The notes beneath the pieces were generated by a model. It saw only the letters and a program-made list of their open reading frames with translations, did not search any database and was not told where the DNA came from. This document shows, piece by piece, positions 52,997-61,534 of a stretch of 61,656 nucleotides of DNA (the stretch's first letter is position 1; the number at the start of each line of letters is the position of its first letter). This DNA is from Oscillospiraceae bacterium (GTDB lineage: Bacteria > Bacillota > Clostridia > Oscillospirales > Acutalibacteraceae), in NCBI GenBank assembly GCA_031270605.1, contig JAISXG010000034.1, positions 1 to 61,656 of the forward strand, given 5' to 3'. A program made the translations under genes and the position numbers.

Positions 52997-53980
52997 CTAT
53001 TCCTGCTCCTGCTGCGCTTCATCAAAACCAGGGGCATCCTGAGCGTCTTTATCCATGTTGGTTTCAGAAACAATAAACACCGGGCGCGCTTTGATTTCAA
53101 CATAAGAACGCGCGATATATTCGCCCAAAATGCCGATAAACACAAAAGTCAGCCCGCCCACAAACAGTATTGCCGAAAGCAGCATGGAATATGTGGGGTC
53201 AAAGGCATTCTCAACAACCAGCCGCACAATGCCATACACAAACAGCATCACACTGACAATAAGCGTGAACAACCCGGCCCAGAACGGCAGGCGCAGCGGC
53301 GCGGTCGTGAACCCCAGAATGCCGTCAAACGCATATTTGAGCAGCGCCTTCAAAGACCATTTCGTCTCACCCGCCGCGCGCTCAATGTTGCCGTGCTCAA
53401 ACCATTTGATATTAAAGCCGACCCAGCTGAAAATTCCTTTTGAAAAGCGCACATGCTCGGGCAGTGAAAGAATCGCGTCGACCACCTTACGCTTCATGAT
53501 TCTGTAGTCAAAGGAATTATCGTTAATATTAATATCAGAGGTCTTATTCACAACAGAATAAAACCGTGAAGACAAAAAGCTCCTGAGCTTTGATTCACCC
53601 GCGCGGTCTGTCCTTCTTGCCGCGGCCACATCATAGCCCTCAATATCCAGCGCGTTGAGCATATGGGGAATCAGCTCGGGTGAATGCTGCAAATCCGCGT
53701 CGATAATGCCGACATACTCGGTGTCCGCATAGCGCATGCCCGCAAGCATCGCGGCCTCTTTGCCGAAATTGCGCGAAAAGGATATATATTTTACACTGGA
53801 AGTCCGCTCAGCCATGGCACGCAAAATCTCAAGCGTCGCGTCTGAGCTGCCGTCGTCCACAAACAGTAGTTTAAAAGAATAGTTTTTGCACCTGCCCAAA
53901 ACCTTTGAGACCTCCTGATAAAACAGCGGGATCACTTCGGCCTCGTTAAAGCAGGGAACAATCATTGTTACCGTTTTCAT
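52997..53980 (-). CDS. GtrB-like family 2 glycosyltransferase
   Basis: A 327-residue GT2 enzyme. MIVPCFNEAEVIPLFYQEV opens the GT-A fold, FVDDGSSDATLEIL and IIDADLQHSPELIP carry the DxD-type metal and sugar contacts, and FSWVGFNIKWF is typical of the DPM1/GtrB group. Two C-terminal TM helices (~230-300) anchor it, and a charged tail follows. It probably transfers a sugar to undecaprenyl phosphate for surface glycan decoration. The ATG at 53980 is preferred, as the longer frame adds an unlikely hydrophobic leader. Confidence 0.9.
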   Translation of the reverse strand: MKTVTMIVPCFNEAEVIPLFYQEVSKVLGRCKNYSFKLLFVDDGSSDATLEILRAMAERTSSVKYISFSRNFGKEAAMLAGMRYADTEYVGIIDADLQHSPELIPHMLNALDIEGYDVAAARRTDRAGESKLRSFLSSRFYSVVNKTSDININDNSFDYRIMKRKVVDAILSLPEHVRFSKGIFSWVGFNIKWFEHGNIERAAGETKWSLKALLKYAFDGILGFTTAPLRLPFWAGLFTLIVSVMLFVYGIVRLVVENAFDPTYSMLLSAILFVGGLTFVFIGILGEYIARSYVEIKARPVFIVSETNMDKDAQDAPGFDEAQQEQE

Positions 53981-54332
53981 TCTTTGCAGACCTTTCTTGA
54001 TGAATTCATTCCGATATATAAGCATAATATATACAACAACAAAAAACAAGTATTATTTTGTTAAATAAATACTTTTTTATGCGGCATGACGATACGCCAT
54101 GGAAAAAACCGCATGGGCGCAAAAGCACCGAAAGATGCATGTTTTGCCTTCGCGTGAACATGCTCCAGCTCTAGGCCTTATTTAAAAATTATCGAGATGA
54201 TGAAAATCGAGAGATTTTTTCGTTGATCAAGGCAAATTTTTGAAACAATCCTATATGGATTGTAAGAAAATTTAACACAGAGCAACGGAAAAAGATCCGA
54301 TCTTCGGCGTTTTGACAGTTTTTTAACAAGGC
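53981..54332. other. Intergenic region
   Basis: About 350 bases without a coding frame. Half is the long palindrome 3 (listed separately); the rest is AT-rich DNA upstream of the glycosyltransferase. Confidence 0.6.
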
Positions 54333-54336
54333 CTAG
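54171..54336. repeat. Long imperfect palindrome 3
   Basis: Ends CTAGGCCTT and AAGGCCTAG are perfect complements. Pairing continues through ATCGAGAGATTTTTTCGTTG against CAACGGAAAAAGATCCGAT, and ACAATCC-TATAT-GGATTGT forms the centre. Length is 166 bases. Its right end supplies the TAG stop of the zinc-ribbon membrane protein gene. Confidence 0.78.
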
Positions 54337-55190
54337 TCATGTATCCAGCAATACTCCCCGTCTGCCGTCGCTTTTCTGCCGCAATTCTCCTCTTTACAAT
54401 AAGGACGAAACGGCATCAGTATTTGATGCACAAAGCAATAATCAGAAAAGACAGCCGTTTTGTTGTCACAGCCATATTCATCACAGGCATGGTCATAGCA
54501 ATAAATTTTGTTATAAGAAGAGAGCTCCTCGTTGCATGTCAGCGCAGCGCAGGTAGACGTGCTGCCCGCAAACAAAAACGGCACAAACGATATCACGAGT
54601 GACAACAAAAAACACCCCCCGGCGGCAAACCCGGCGGCTTTTGCGTCCACCCCGCCTTTTTTCTGAAAAAACATGGGTTCATTCATGTATTTCATTGCCG
54701 CGGGCTTCTCTTGAATGAGTTTTTCAATTTGCTGCAGATACAGTGTGTTGCCATAAAGCCCCGTGAGAATATATAGCCCCAGCAGAAGAAGACTCGCCCA
54801 AAAAGACCATACGAACGACAACAGCAAACAAATGGCCAATAAACCGAAACCATATGTATACAGCTTTCTGTAAATCATCCAGAAAGGCGCAAATAAAAAG
54901 GCAGCCCAGTTCCAAGACCTGTCTTTCTCTGTTTGGCGAATACATCGAAATTTCTCCGCATAATAAACGGCATTGTTCTGAATATATAAATCATAATCAA
55001 TGCCCTGAGACGCCTGTTGCCCGCCCCCGGCAGAAGCCTGTGAAACAGGTTGCGCGGCACCCTCGCCGGCCGCTTCTTCGAAGGCATAACCGCAATTCAC
55101 ACAAAACCGTGCTTCGGCGCCGCCGCTCACCGCCCTGCCGCATTTTGGGCAGAAGTTGAATTTCTTTTCGTCATTCGTGTTTTGTTCCAT
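54333..55190 (-). CDS. Zinc-ribbon membrane protein with C-terminal Cys/His repeats
   Basis: About 285 residues. An N-terminal zinc ribbon (FCPKCGRAV...FCVNCGYAF) and Gly/Gln-rich linker precede a DUF2628-like membrane part: RSWNWAAFLFAPFWMIYRK, then three or four TM helices to about residue 205. The extramembrane tail holds three repeats with the pattern CxxxxC(x~10)YCxxH (e.g. CDEYGCDNK...DYCFVH, CKEENCGRK...EYCWIH), likely zinc sites. I know no function. The ATG at 55190 follows AGGGGTGTCAGG. Palindrome 3 abuts the stop. Confidence 0.72.
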   Translation of the reverse strand: MEQNTNDEKKFNFCPKCGRAVSGGAEARFCVNCGYAFEEAAGEGAAQPVSQASAGGGQQASQGIDYDLYIQNNAVYYAEKFRCIRQTEKDRSWNWAAFLFAPFWMIYRKLYTYGFGLLAICLLLSFVWSFWASLLLLGLYILTGLYGNTLYLQQIEKLIQEKPAAMKYMNEPMFFQKKGGVDAKAAGFAAGGCFLLSLVISFVPFLFAGSTSTCAALTCNEELSSYNKIYCYDHACDEYGCDNKTAVFSDYCFVHQILMPFRPYCKEENCGRKATADGEYCWIHD

Positions 55191-55330
55191 CCTGACACCC
55201 CTTTTGTTAATTTTCAAATATAATGATATTAATACATAAAACAAACTAACAGAAAATGCAATAGAGCTTTAAAAGCAAAAAACACACCATCTTTTCATCT
55301 GATGTGCTTCAAGCCTGGGATTTTCAAAAA

Positions 55331-55582
55331 TTATTCTGATAAATCCGTTAATTTTTTGATGCATGCGGCGCAAACCTTGCTGCCTTTGAATTCACGAATG
55401 TCATCTAAACTGTTGCAAAAGATGCAGGAAGGATTGTATTTTTGAAGAATAATCTTGTCGCCGTCCGTAAAGATTTCGAGGGCGTCCTCGCTGCCCCTGA
55501 GGTTCATTACCTTACGAAGTTCCATTGGCAATACAATTCTGCCGACATCATCAATTTTTCTGACGATTCCTGTAGCTTTCAT
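55331..55582 (-). CDS. AbrB-family transition-state regulator
   Basis: An 83-residue DNA-binding protein. MKATGIVRKIDDVGRIVLPMELRKVM is the swapped-hairpin AbrB/SpoVT domain; the C-terminal part has a CIFC...CAAC zinc knuckle typical of clostridial AbrB. It probably represses genes during growth and links to sporulation. GGAGT lies before the ATG at 55582, and a strong promoter precedes it. Confidence 0.92.
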   Translation of the reverse strand: MKATGIVRKIDDVGRIVLPMELRKVMNLRGSEDALEIFTDGDKIILQKYNPSCIFCNSLDDIREFKGSKVCAACIKKLTDLSE

Positions 55583-55605
55583 AAAACCACTCCTTTTTCT
55601 CCCAC

Positions 55606-55634
55606 AATATACCATATTTTAACATTTATGTCAA
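55606..55634 (-). promoter_or_regulatory. Promoter of the abrB-like gene
   Basis: TTGACA and TATATT, spacer 17 bases, about 25 bases before the start codon on the minus strand. Confidence 0.85.
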
Positions 55635-55741
55635 GATAATTCTTCCTTTATTTGGGGTATTTGTCGAAAAACCTCAGATTTTTATATACAACATATAGTT
55701 TTTTTTGCATATTGCTAACTCTTTTCGAATAAGCTTTTTAC

Positions 55742-56413
55742 ATGATGAACTATATTTGGATTGCATTGATAGTGTTTTCGTTTATCTCTGCAATATTCAC
55801 AAACAATATGCAGGCGTTATCTTCGTCCGTCATCTCGGCGGGAATGGACGCTGTAAATTTATGCGTCAAGCTGCTCGGCATGCTGTGCCTGTGGAACGGC
55901 CTGATGAACGTTGCAGAAAAATCGGGCTTGACCGCAAAAGTCGGCAGACTGCTATCACCCATCTTAAAGCTGATTTTTCGCGATTCGAAAAACAATCCAG
56001 CCATTATCAACGCCATTTCAATGAATGTGACGGCAAACCTGCTCGGGCTTGGCAACGCCGCGACCCCCCTCGGCATAGAGGCCATGCGGCGCATGCAGCA
56101 AGAAAACGGGCACAAAGACACAGCAAGCAATGACATGGTCAAATTCGTGGTGCTCAACACCGCCGCGCTTCACCTTGTGCCGACCACCGTGGCCGTCATC
56201 CGGCAAAGCCACAATGCAAGCAATCCGATGGATATTATGCCCGCGTCATGGGTCACCTCAGCCGTCGCGCTGCTTGTGGGCATCACGCTTGCCCAGCTGC
56301 TACAATCGCAATCGAACCGCAAACAAAGCGGCGTCAAGGGCAGCCGGGCCAAGCAACGTACAAAAACCGTGCAAAAGCCTTCTCATGCAGTGCGGCGTCT
56401 TCAAGAAAAATAA
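55742..56413 (+). CDS. spmA: Spore maturation protein A
   Basis: A 223-residue membrane protein of the nucleoside-recognition (Gate) family, needed for spore-core dehydration in Bacillus. Hydrophobic helices include IWIALIVFSFISAIFTN; the conserved AISMNVTANLLGLGNAATPLG is the domain signature. The last ~35 residues are basic and hydrophilic (SNRKQSGVKGSRAKQRTK), longer than in the usual protein. No clear ribosome binding site lies before the start, where two ATGs are adjacent. spmB follows 21 bases later. Confidence 0.93.
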   Translation: MMNYIWIALIVFSFISAIFTNNMQALSSSVISAGMDAVNLCVKLLGMLCLWNGLMNVAEKSGLTAKVGRLLSPILKLIFRDSKNNPAIINAISMNVTANLLGLGNAATPLGIEAMRRMQQENGHKDTASNDMVKFVVLNTAALHLVPTTVAVIRQSHNASNPMDIMPASWVTSAVALLVGITLAQLLQSQSNRKQSGVKGSRAKQRTKTVQKPSHAVRRLQEK

Positions 56414-56434
56414 ATTGCCCGTCGGGGAGGACAC

Positions 56435-56956
56435 ATGGAACAGCTCACAGCTTTTATTCTGCCGGCCGTGATCATCGGCATTCTGTTGTTCGGCTTTTTC
56501 AAAGGCGTTCCCGTTTTTGACACCTTCATAGAAGGCGCCAAGGGCGGCATCTCCACGTTTTTCAACCTCATCCCCCCCATTCTTGCGCTGATCGTGATGG
56601 TGAGCATGCTCAATGCCTCCGGTGCGCTCACCGTGATTTCACGCATGCTCTCCCCGCTGACCGGCGTTCTGGGCATTCCAGAAGAGGTCACCCCGCTGTG
56701 CCTTTTGAGCCCCCTTTCAGGCAGCGGATCGACCGCGATGTTTGAAAAAATTCTTGCCACATACGGGCCCGATTCGCTCGTGGGCAGAGTCGCGTCGGTG
56801 ATCGCAGGCTCAACAGAAACCACCCTTTATGCCGTTACCGTTTATTTTGGGGCGGTGGGAGTCAAAAAAACGCGCCACACACTGTTTGCCTCACTGTTTG
56901 CAGACATGACCAGTTTTGTGGTCGCGGCCTTTACTGTTCAGCTTTTGTTTTTTTGA
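56435..56956 (+). CDS. spmB: Spore maturation protein B
   Basis: A 173-residue partner of SpmA with the same Gate-type fold: FDTFIEGAKGGISTFFNLIPPI, PEEVTPLCLLSPLSGSGS and AGSTETTLYAVTVYFGAVG are the conserved blocks. It has a good GGGGAGG site. The pair shows that the organism forms spores. Confidence 0.95.
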   Translation: MEQLTAFILPAVIIGILLFGFFKGVPVFDTFIEGAKGGISTFFNLIPPILALIVMVSMLNASGALTVISRMLSPLTGVLGIPEEVTPLCLLSPLSGSGSTAMFEKILATYGPDSLVGRVASVIAGSTETTLYAVTVYFGAVGVKKTRHTLFASLFADMTSFVVAAFTVQLLFF

Positions 56957-57109
56957 TACTGATATTCGTTTCAAAAACATACAAAGGCTTTGCTCTAAGT
57001 GGTTTTGTGAAGATTCTTGTGTGCGTTTCCAAGCTCCGAAAGCAATAACACAAGAAGACATTTTCCAAAAATCTGTTTTATAGTTAATAGATAATAGTCA
57101 AAAAACGAC

Positions 57110-57138
57110 TTGCGAAACAATTGAAACAAGAGTATAAT
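57110..57138 (+). promoter_or_regulatory. Promoter of the metallophosphoesterase gene
   Basis: TTGCGA and TATAAT with a 17-base spacer, about 45 bases before the start codon. Confidence 0.65.
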
Positions 57139-57183
57139 AAAAAAGACAATATTGGGTATTTCCCGAAAAGATGGAGGATGTTT

Positions 57184-58563
57184 ATGAAGCAGGTTCGAAA
57201 AATCTCAACCGTGTTATTATCCCTATTGCTGATTCTTTCTCTCAGCGTTTCGTCGCTTGCGGCGACACCGATGCCGTTTGACGACTGGACGGCGAATTGG
57301 GATCAGCACACATCAGACTACGGCAAGATTGCCCTGACCCCCGGCAAAGACGCAACCGAAATGAATTTCGCGTGGGTGACCTTTTTGCAAGACCCAGACC
57401 CCGCGTTCAAATATGGACGCGAAGCGGATTTGAGTGATGCAATCGACGCGGAGGTCTCTGTTGTGCGCACACCGTTGTATTTTTACAGCCACAAGGTTTC
57501 GCTGACCGGCCTGACCCCCGGCACATGGTATTATTCTTACAGGACAAACAACGCGTGGCAGGACCCCGTTGCCTTCACCGTGAATGACCCCTCAAACGGT
57601 TTTCAGGTCATGTACATCTCAGACGTTCAAACAGGCCGTTCGGGCGACGAAACCAGCACCAGTGTTTTGCAGCATGACTCCTACGGCTGGTACACAACCT
57701 TGAACGCGGCGGAGGAGGTCGCACCGGGCTACAGCTTTATTCTCAGCGGCGGCGACCAGGTTGAAACGGCAACAACAAAAGTGCAATACAATTTGCTGCT
57801 GGCCTCTGATTACATGAAATCCACGCCTATCGCCGCAACCATCGGCAACCACGACATGGCTTCTTCTTTATATTATCATCATTTCAACAACCCCAACAAT
57901 TATAAAGACACGGTTTATTCCAAGGGCGGTTACCCCTATTATTTCGGCTACGGCGAAGCGCTCTTTATTGTTCTTGACTCCAACCTTTCACTCAAGGGCG
58001 ATCAGGATGACATCCTTTCCGCTGCGGTAAAGGCATATCCGCAGGCGAAATGGCGCGTTGTGATGATGCATCACAGCATCTACAGCACCAACGGCAACGA
58101 CCCCGACCTCAGAAAAGACTATGCGCCTTTGTTTGACAAATACAGCATTGACATTGTTCTTTCGGGCCACGAACACATTCACGGCAGAACATATCCTTTA
58201 AAAGGCGGCTCTGTTGTTGAAAACGGCGGCACGGTGTATCTGGCCGCCCCGTCCGCTTCAGGCAGCAACATGAACCACACCGACGAGCGCCCCGACTATA
58301 TTGCGGCCGCCTATGATTTCAATGTGCCGGGCTTCAATATTATCTCGTTTGCAGACGGCGCGCTTTCTGTCAAAACCTACCGCTCAGACAATCAGGAAAT
58401 TGTGGATGAATTCACGATCGAAAAAGACACTTCAACACCCGCGAGCACACCGGACAGCAACTCGGGATTCTTCCACAAGGTTTTGAAATGGTTTGTGAAC
58501 AATCTTCTTTCAAGAATCCTGCCTTATATCCCCTTCTTCTTTAATTATGAACCGATCATCTGA
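57184..58563 (+). CDS. Secreted purple-acid-phosphatase-like metallophosphoesterase
   Basis: A 459-residue exported enzyme. The signal peptide (STVLLSLLLILSLSVSSLAA) is followed by a fibronectin-type beta domain (GLTPGTWYYSYRTNN) and a calcineurin-like domain: VMYISDVQ, LSGGDQVE, TIGNHDMA, VVMMHHSIYS and LSGHEHIHGRTY give the metal ligands. It probably releases phosphate outside the cell, alongside the alkaline phosphatase. The C-terminus ends in a hydrophobic/aromatic segment (NNLLSRILPYIPFFFNYEP) that may attach it to the membrane. GGAGGATGTTT precedes the ATG. Confidence 0.9.
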   Translation: MKQVRKISTVLLSLLLILSLSVSSLAATPMPFDDWTANWDQHTSDYGKIALTPGKDATEMNFAWVTFLQDPDPAFKYGREADLSDAIDAEVSVVRTPLYFYSHKVSLTGLTPGTWYYSYRTNNAWQDPVAFTVNDPSNGFQVMYISDVQTGRSGDETSTSVLQHDSYGWYTTLNAAEEVAPGYSFILSGGDQVETATTKVQYNLLLASDYMKSTPIAATIGNHDMASSLYYHHFNNPNNYKDTVYSKGGYPYYFGYGEALFIVLDSNLSLKGDQDDILSAAVKAYPQAKWRVVMMHHSIYSTNGNDPDLRKDYAPLFDKYSIDIVLSGHEHIHGRTYPLKGGSVVENGGTVYLAAPSASGSNMNHTDERPDYIAAAYDFNVPGFNIISFADGALSVKTYRSDNQEIVDEFTIEKDTSTPASTPDSNSGFFHKVLKWFVNNLLSRILPYIPFFFNYEPII

Positions 58564-58583
58564 ATCATGTTGAACTCCTTTGA

Positions 58584-58613
58584 AATGCGCCCTTCACCGG
58601 GCGCATTTTTTTG
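58584..58613 (+). terminator. Terminator after the metallophosphoesterase gene
   Basis: AATGCGCCC and GGGCGCATT stem with six-base loop, followed by T residues. Confidence 0.9.
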
Positions 58614-58732
58614 CTTAAAAGCAAGCACAGACAGGCCGCCTGGCGGGGTTCCCGCAACATGCGTTTGCCGGTTATCGGCCTGCCTGCGTCAAGTTCAGGG
58701 GCGCAATGCCGCCAAAGGCAGCAAAATCGTGC

Positions 58733-58772
58733 AACAAAAAAGCAGGCCGCCCCAAAAAGGAGCGGCCTGCAA
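58733..58772 (-). terminator. Terminator of the foldase gene
   Basis: GCAGGCCGC and GCGGCCTGC stem; on the minus strand TTTTTTGTT follows. Confidence 0.88.
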
Positions 58773-58791
58773 AATTCATAGCGGATGGATA

Positions 58792-60531
58792 TTATTGGGC
58801 GGTCTGCTGTTTGGAATTCAGTGCTGAAAAATATAAGCTGTTAATTTGCTTCACGACCTTATTCATAGCCCAGTTTGTAAAGATGCTCTCTTTTGCAGTG
58901 TTGTCATAATCGGCCTTTGCCTCTTCGTCCTGCGCTTTCATATAGTCGTCGCTGATGGTTGCTTTGATGTCGGTGCGCCATTGCGGCTCATCCGCTGTTT
59001 TCACAAAATACATAATGTGATAACCGTATGTGGTTTCAACAATGCCCGTGTCGCCCGTTTTTCTGGCAGGGTCGAAAATCCAGTCTTCAAAAGCAGCGAC
59101 CATCGTTCCCTTTTCAACATTTTCATAAAGGCCGCCCTTCGGGGCACTTTCATATTCATTGCTTGTGCCAACGGTTGAGGCTTTGTCATCACTGTTTTCA
59201 TTTGCCATTACTGCGAAAGATTCTTCAGTCGCTTCGCCGGCCTTCCACTCTGCGAGCAGATTTTCCGCCTTGGTAAGATATTCGGCTTTCTTTTCGGCGG
59301 TCAGTTCAATCACATTGCCGTTCGTGTCTTTTTCCTCAGCAAACTGCACAAGCGAATGACGAACCGTAACCGGGGCATATTCAACCTTATACGCCGGGTC
59401 AATGACATAAATCACATACACATATTCCGCCGTTGTTGCGACTGTCATGTCGCCTTTTTTGCGTGCGGAATCAAAAACCCATTTTGCCGTGTCCTCATCT
59501 GTCGCACTTTTCACAGTTTCAAAGTCCCTGTAACGGAAAAGGGTCGCTTCATCTTTTTCAAAGGTCTCTTTATCGTCTTCGTCCGCATATTCTTTGGCAA
59601 GCGCAACAAAGCTCTCTTCGCTTTTGACCTTGCCCATCATTTCTTTTGCTTTCAGCTCTTCTTTTGTGGGCTGCGCATCCCCTTCTGTTGTTGTTTCTGT
59701 ATCCGCCTCAGTATCATCAGTCGTGTCTTCAGCCTCAATCGCAATGCCAAACAGGCGGATATTCACGTTGTTATATGCGGTCGGGTCTTCGTCATAAACG
59801 GCATCAACCTCGGCGTCGGTGATAGAAGCGGCTTTGTCCTCTTGTGCTTTTTCAAGATAAGAGGCGGCAAGCTGCTGCCGGGTTAAAAGGCGCTTAAACA
59901 TTTTTTCGTTCACGCCCTTGTAAAAACGGTTCAGAAAACGGTTCAGGGAATAATGCTGTTCTTTTGCCGCGGCACGGTATTCTTCGATGTTGTCATCAAT
60001 TTCTTTCTCCTGCTCTTCTGTCAGGGTCATACCGGCCTCAACGGCCTTGTTGTAGTAATAGTTCTCATATGCGATATTATCCAGTGTCGTTTCACGAAGC
60101 TTCTGCGTATAGGGTATTGTTTCACCGGCTTCATTTTCTGTGGTTTGTTTGTCGGGCGCAAGGGAATAGTCATAACCCGTCAGCATTTTACCATAGCCGG
60201 CGCCATATTGCTCATATTGCTGGGCGGTTTGATATACATTTGAAAAGGCCGTGGCATAATAAAAATTATATTCCGCGACCGTGACCCGTTTGTCACCGAC
60301 GGTAACCGCGGTCAGCACCTTCTGAGGAACGCCAAAGAAGGTCATCGCGCCATATATTAAAACAAGACACAAAAGAGCCGCAACCACAGACGCAAAAATT
60401 TTTCTGACCACAAGAAGCCGCTTAATCGCTTCCGGGGACCTCTTTGCCGTTTTGCGGGCTGTCTTGGCCAAACGCTCTTTCCGCTCCTGCCGGTAAAGCT
60501 CAGCCTGGTTTTGAACATCATTTTTTTTCAT
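58792..60531 (-). CDS. Membrane-anchored parvulin-type foldase (PrsA/SurA-like)
   Basis: A 579-residue peptidyl-prolyl isomerase. A cytoplasmic basic stretch (1-44) and one TM helix (IFASVVAALLCLVLIYGAMTF) are followed by a SurA/PrsA N-terminal helical chaperone domain (VTVAEYNFYYATAFSNVY) and two rotamase-like regions, one with YAPVTVRHSLVQFAEEK and the last with PKGGLYENVEKGTMVAAFEDW and VETTYGYHIMYFV. An acidic Thr/Glu insert (~268-288) is unusual. It probably helps fold secreted proteins, of which this window has several. Confidence 0.9.
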   Translation of the reverse strand: MKKNDVQNQAELYRQERKERLAKTARKTAKRSPEAIKRLLVVRKIFASVVAALLCLVLIYGAMTFFGVPQKVLTAVTVGDKRVTVAEYNFYYATAFSNVYQTAQQYEQYGAGYGKMLTGYDYSLAPDKQTTENEAGETIPYTQKLRETTLDNIAYENYYYNKAVEAGMTLTEEQEKEIDDNIEEYRAAAKEQHYSLNRFLNRFYKGVNEKMFKRLLTRQQLAASYLEKAQEDKAASITDAEVDAVYDEDPTAYNNVNIRLFGIAIEAEDTTDDTEADTETTTEGDAQPTKEELKAKEMMGKVKSEESFVALAKEYADEDDKETFEKDEATLFRYRDFETVKSATDEDTAKWVFDSARKKGDMTVATTAEYVYVIYVIDPAYKVEYAPVTVRHSLVQFAEEKDTNGNVIELTAEKKAEYLTKAENLLAEWKAGEATEESFAVMANENSDDKASTVGTSNEYESAPKGGLYENVEKGTMVAAFEDWIFDPARKTGDTGIVETTYGYHIMYFVKTADEPQWRTDIKATISDDYMKAQDEEAKADYDNTAKESIFTNWAMNKVVKQINSLYFSALNSKQQTAQ

Positions 60532-60782
60532 AAATCAATCACCTTTCAATGAATACTGCATTTGCGGCGCAAGACTCCCAAAGGCATGCAAGCACGGCAA
60601 AAGCACGAAGTTGTGAAAAACAAGACAAAAGAGTGTTTGCAATGGCAACCATTATAAACACACTTTCATTATATTATACTATTTTCATTTATTTTACAAG
60701 CCTTTTTTCGCAATGTTATCACTCTTGATTAAAAAACAGCAATATGCCGATAAAACACCGCACTGATGCAAATGCTGTTTGA

Positions 60783-60812
60783 TAAAAAAGGCCGGGAACA
60801 AATCCCGGCCGG
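60783..60812 (-). terminator. Terminator of the small beta protein gene
   Basis: GGCCGGG and CCCGGCC stem; on the minus strand TTTTTTATC follows. Confidence 0.85.
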
Positions 60813-60828
60813 AACAAAAAACAAAAAC

Positions 60829-61143
60829 TCAGCCAACCTTTTTGGCGTCTTTAATCTTAATTTTGCCGACATAAGGGATTTTCAGGAAACCCTGCATGGT
60901 GTCGCCTTCAAAAGTGAGATTCGCATCAATGACCTTGCCGGGAAGCAGGGAAACCTCGCCTTTGCCCGAAAGGGTGTTGCCCTCTTCAACGATGTCATAG
61001 AACTTGAACTCGGGAATGTCCATGTTGGCGTTCAGCTCAATATCAAAATCATATTGACCGTCAACATCCTTTATAACGATGGTAACGTCGCCCTTAAAAA
61101 AAATCGTGTCGACCCTGCCTGCCCATTTGCCAATTCCTATCAT
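60829..61143 (-). CDS. Small beta-rich protein, unknown
   Basis: A 104-residue soluble protein (MIGIGKWAGRVDTIFFKGDV, then beta strands to KIKDAKKVG). It looks like a single lipocalin- or SRPBCC-like beta barrel, but no family is recognised. AAAGGAG precedes the ATG at 61143. It has its own promoter, a palindrome near the transcription start and a terminator, so it is a separately regulated single gene. Confidence 0.75.
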   Translation of the reverse strand: MIGIGKWAGRVDTIFFKGDVTIVIKDVDGQYDFDIELNANMDIPEFKFYDIVEEGNTLSGKGEVSLLPGKVIDANLTFEGDTMQGFLKIPYVGKIKIKDAKKVG

Positions 61144-61198
61144 AATAAATTCTCCTTTTCTGCGCGGCGCCGTATGCGGTTGCCGCAAATTATTTAGC

Positions 61199-61212
61199 CA
61201 TACATATGTATG
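61199..61212. promoter_or_regulatory. Perfect 14-bp palindrome, candidate operator
   Basis: CATACATATGTATG lies just downstream of the -10 box of the small beta protein gene, where a bound repressor would block transcription. Confidence 0.45.
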
Positions 61213-61220
61213 ATATTTTA

Positions 61221-61249
61221 ATAATATCATCTAAAATTGCCATAGTCAA
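61221..61249 (-). promoter_or_regulatory. Promoter of the small beta protein gene
   Basis: TTGACT and TATTAT with a 17-base spacer on the minus strand. Confidence 0.78.
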
Positions 61250-61366
61250 GAAAATTAGGATATCTATATGTCTAAAATAAGCCTGATTTTTTGTTTGTTT
61301 TTACTAATTTTCATAAAAACCGACTGCCTGAATTTATATTTTGGGCATTTCGACATGAATTTTGCC

Positions 61367-61395
61367 TTGACATTTTCCCCCCGTGGGCATACAAT
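61367..61395 (+). promoter_or_regulatory. Promoter of ilvE
   Basis: TTGACA and TACAAT with a 17-base spacer. The leader to the start codon is about 130 bases and contains a hairpin (GCGAT/ATCGC), but I see no T-box or other known leader. Confidence 0.78.
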
Positions 61396-61534
61396 TAATA
61401 TAACAATTTCAGCAATCAATTGTTTGCGCGAATCGGCGATTATCATCGCTTGGTTCGTATTCTTTTGTTTGCGTGGTTTTACTTTATCCTGCCCGAACGG
61501 GGTCTGGATTTTAATAAGTGACGGGGGTCTTCTC

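Noticed and set aside
58614-58733. Possible structured RNA between two terminators
   Set aside because: CAGGCCG/CGGCCTG pairing exists, but no promoter, conserved motif or second copy supports a real element.
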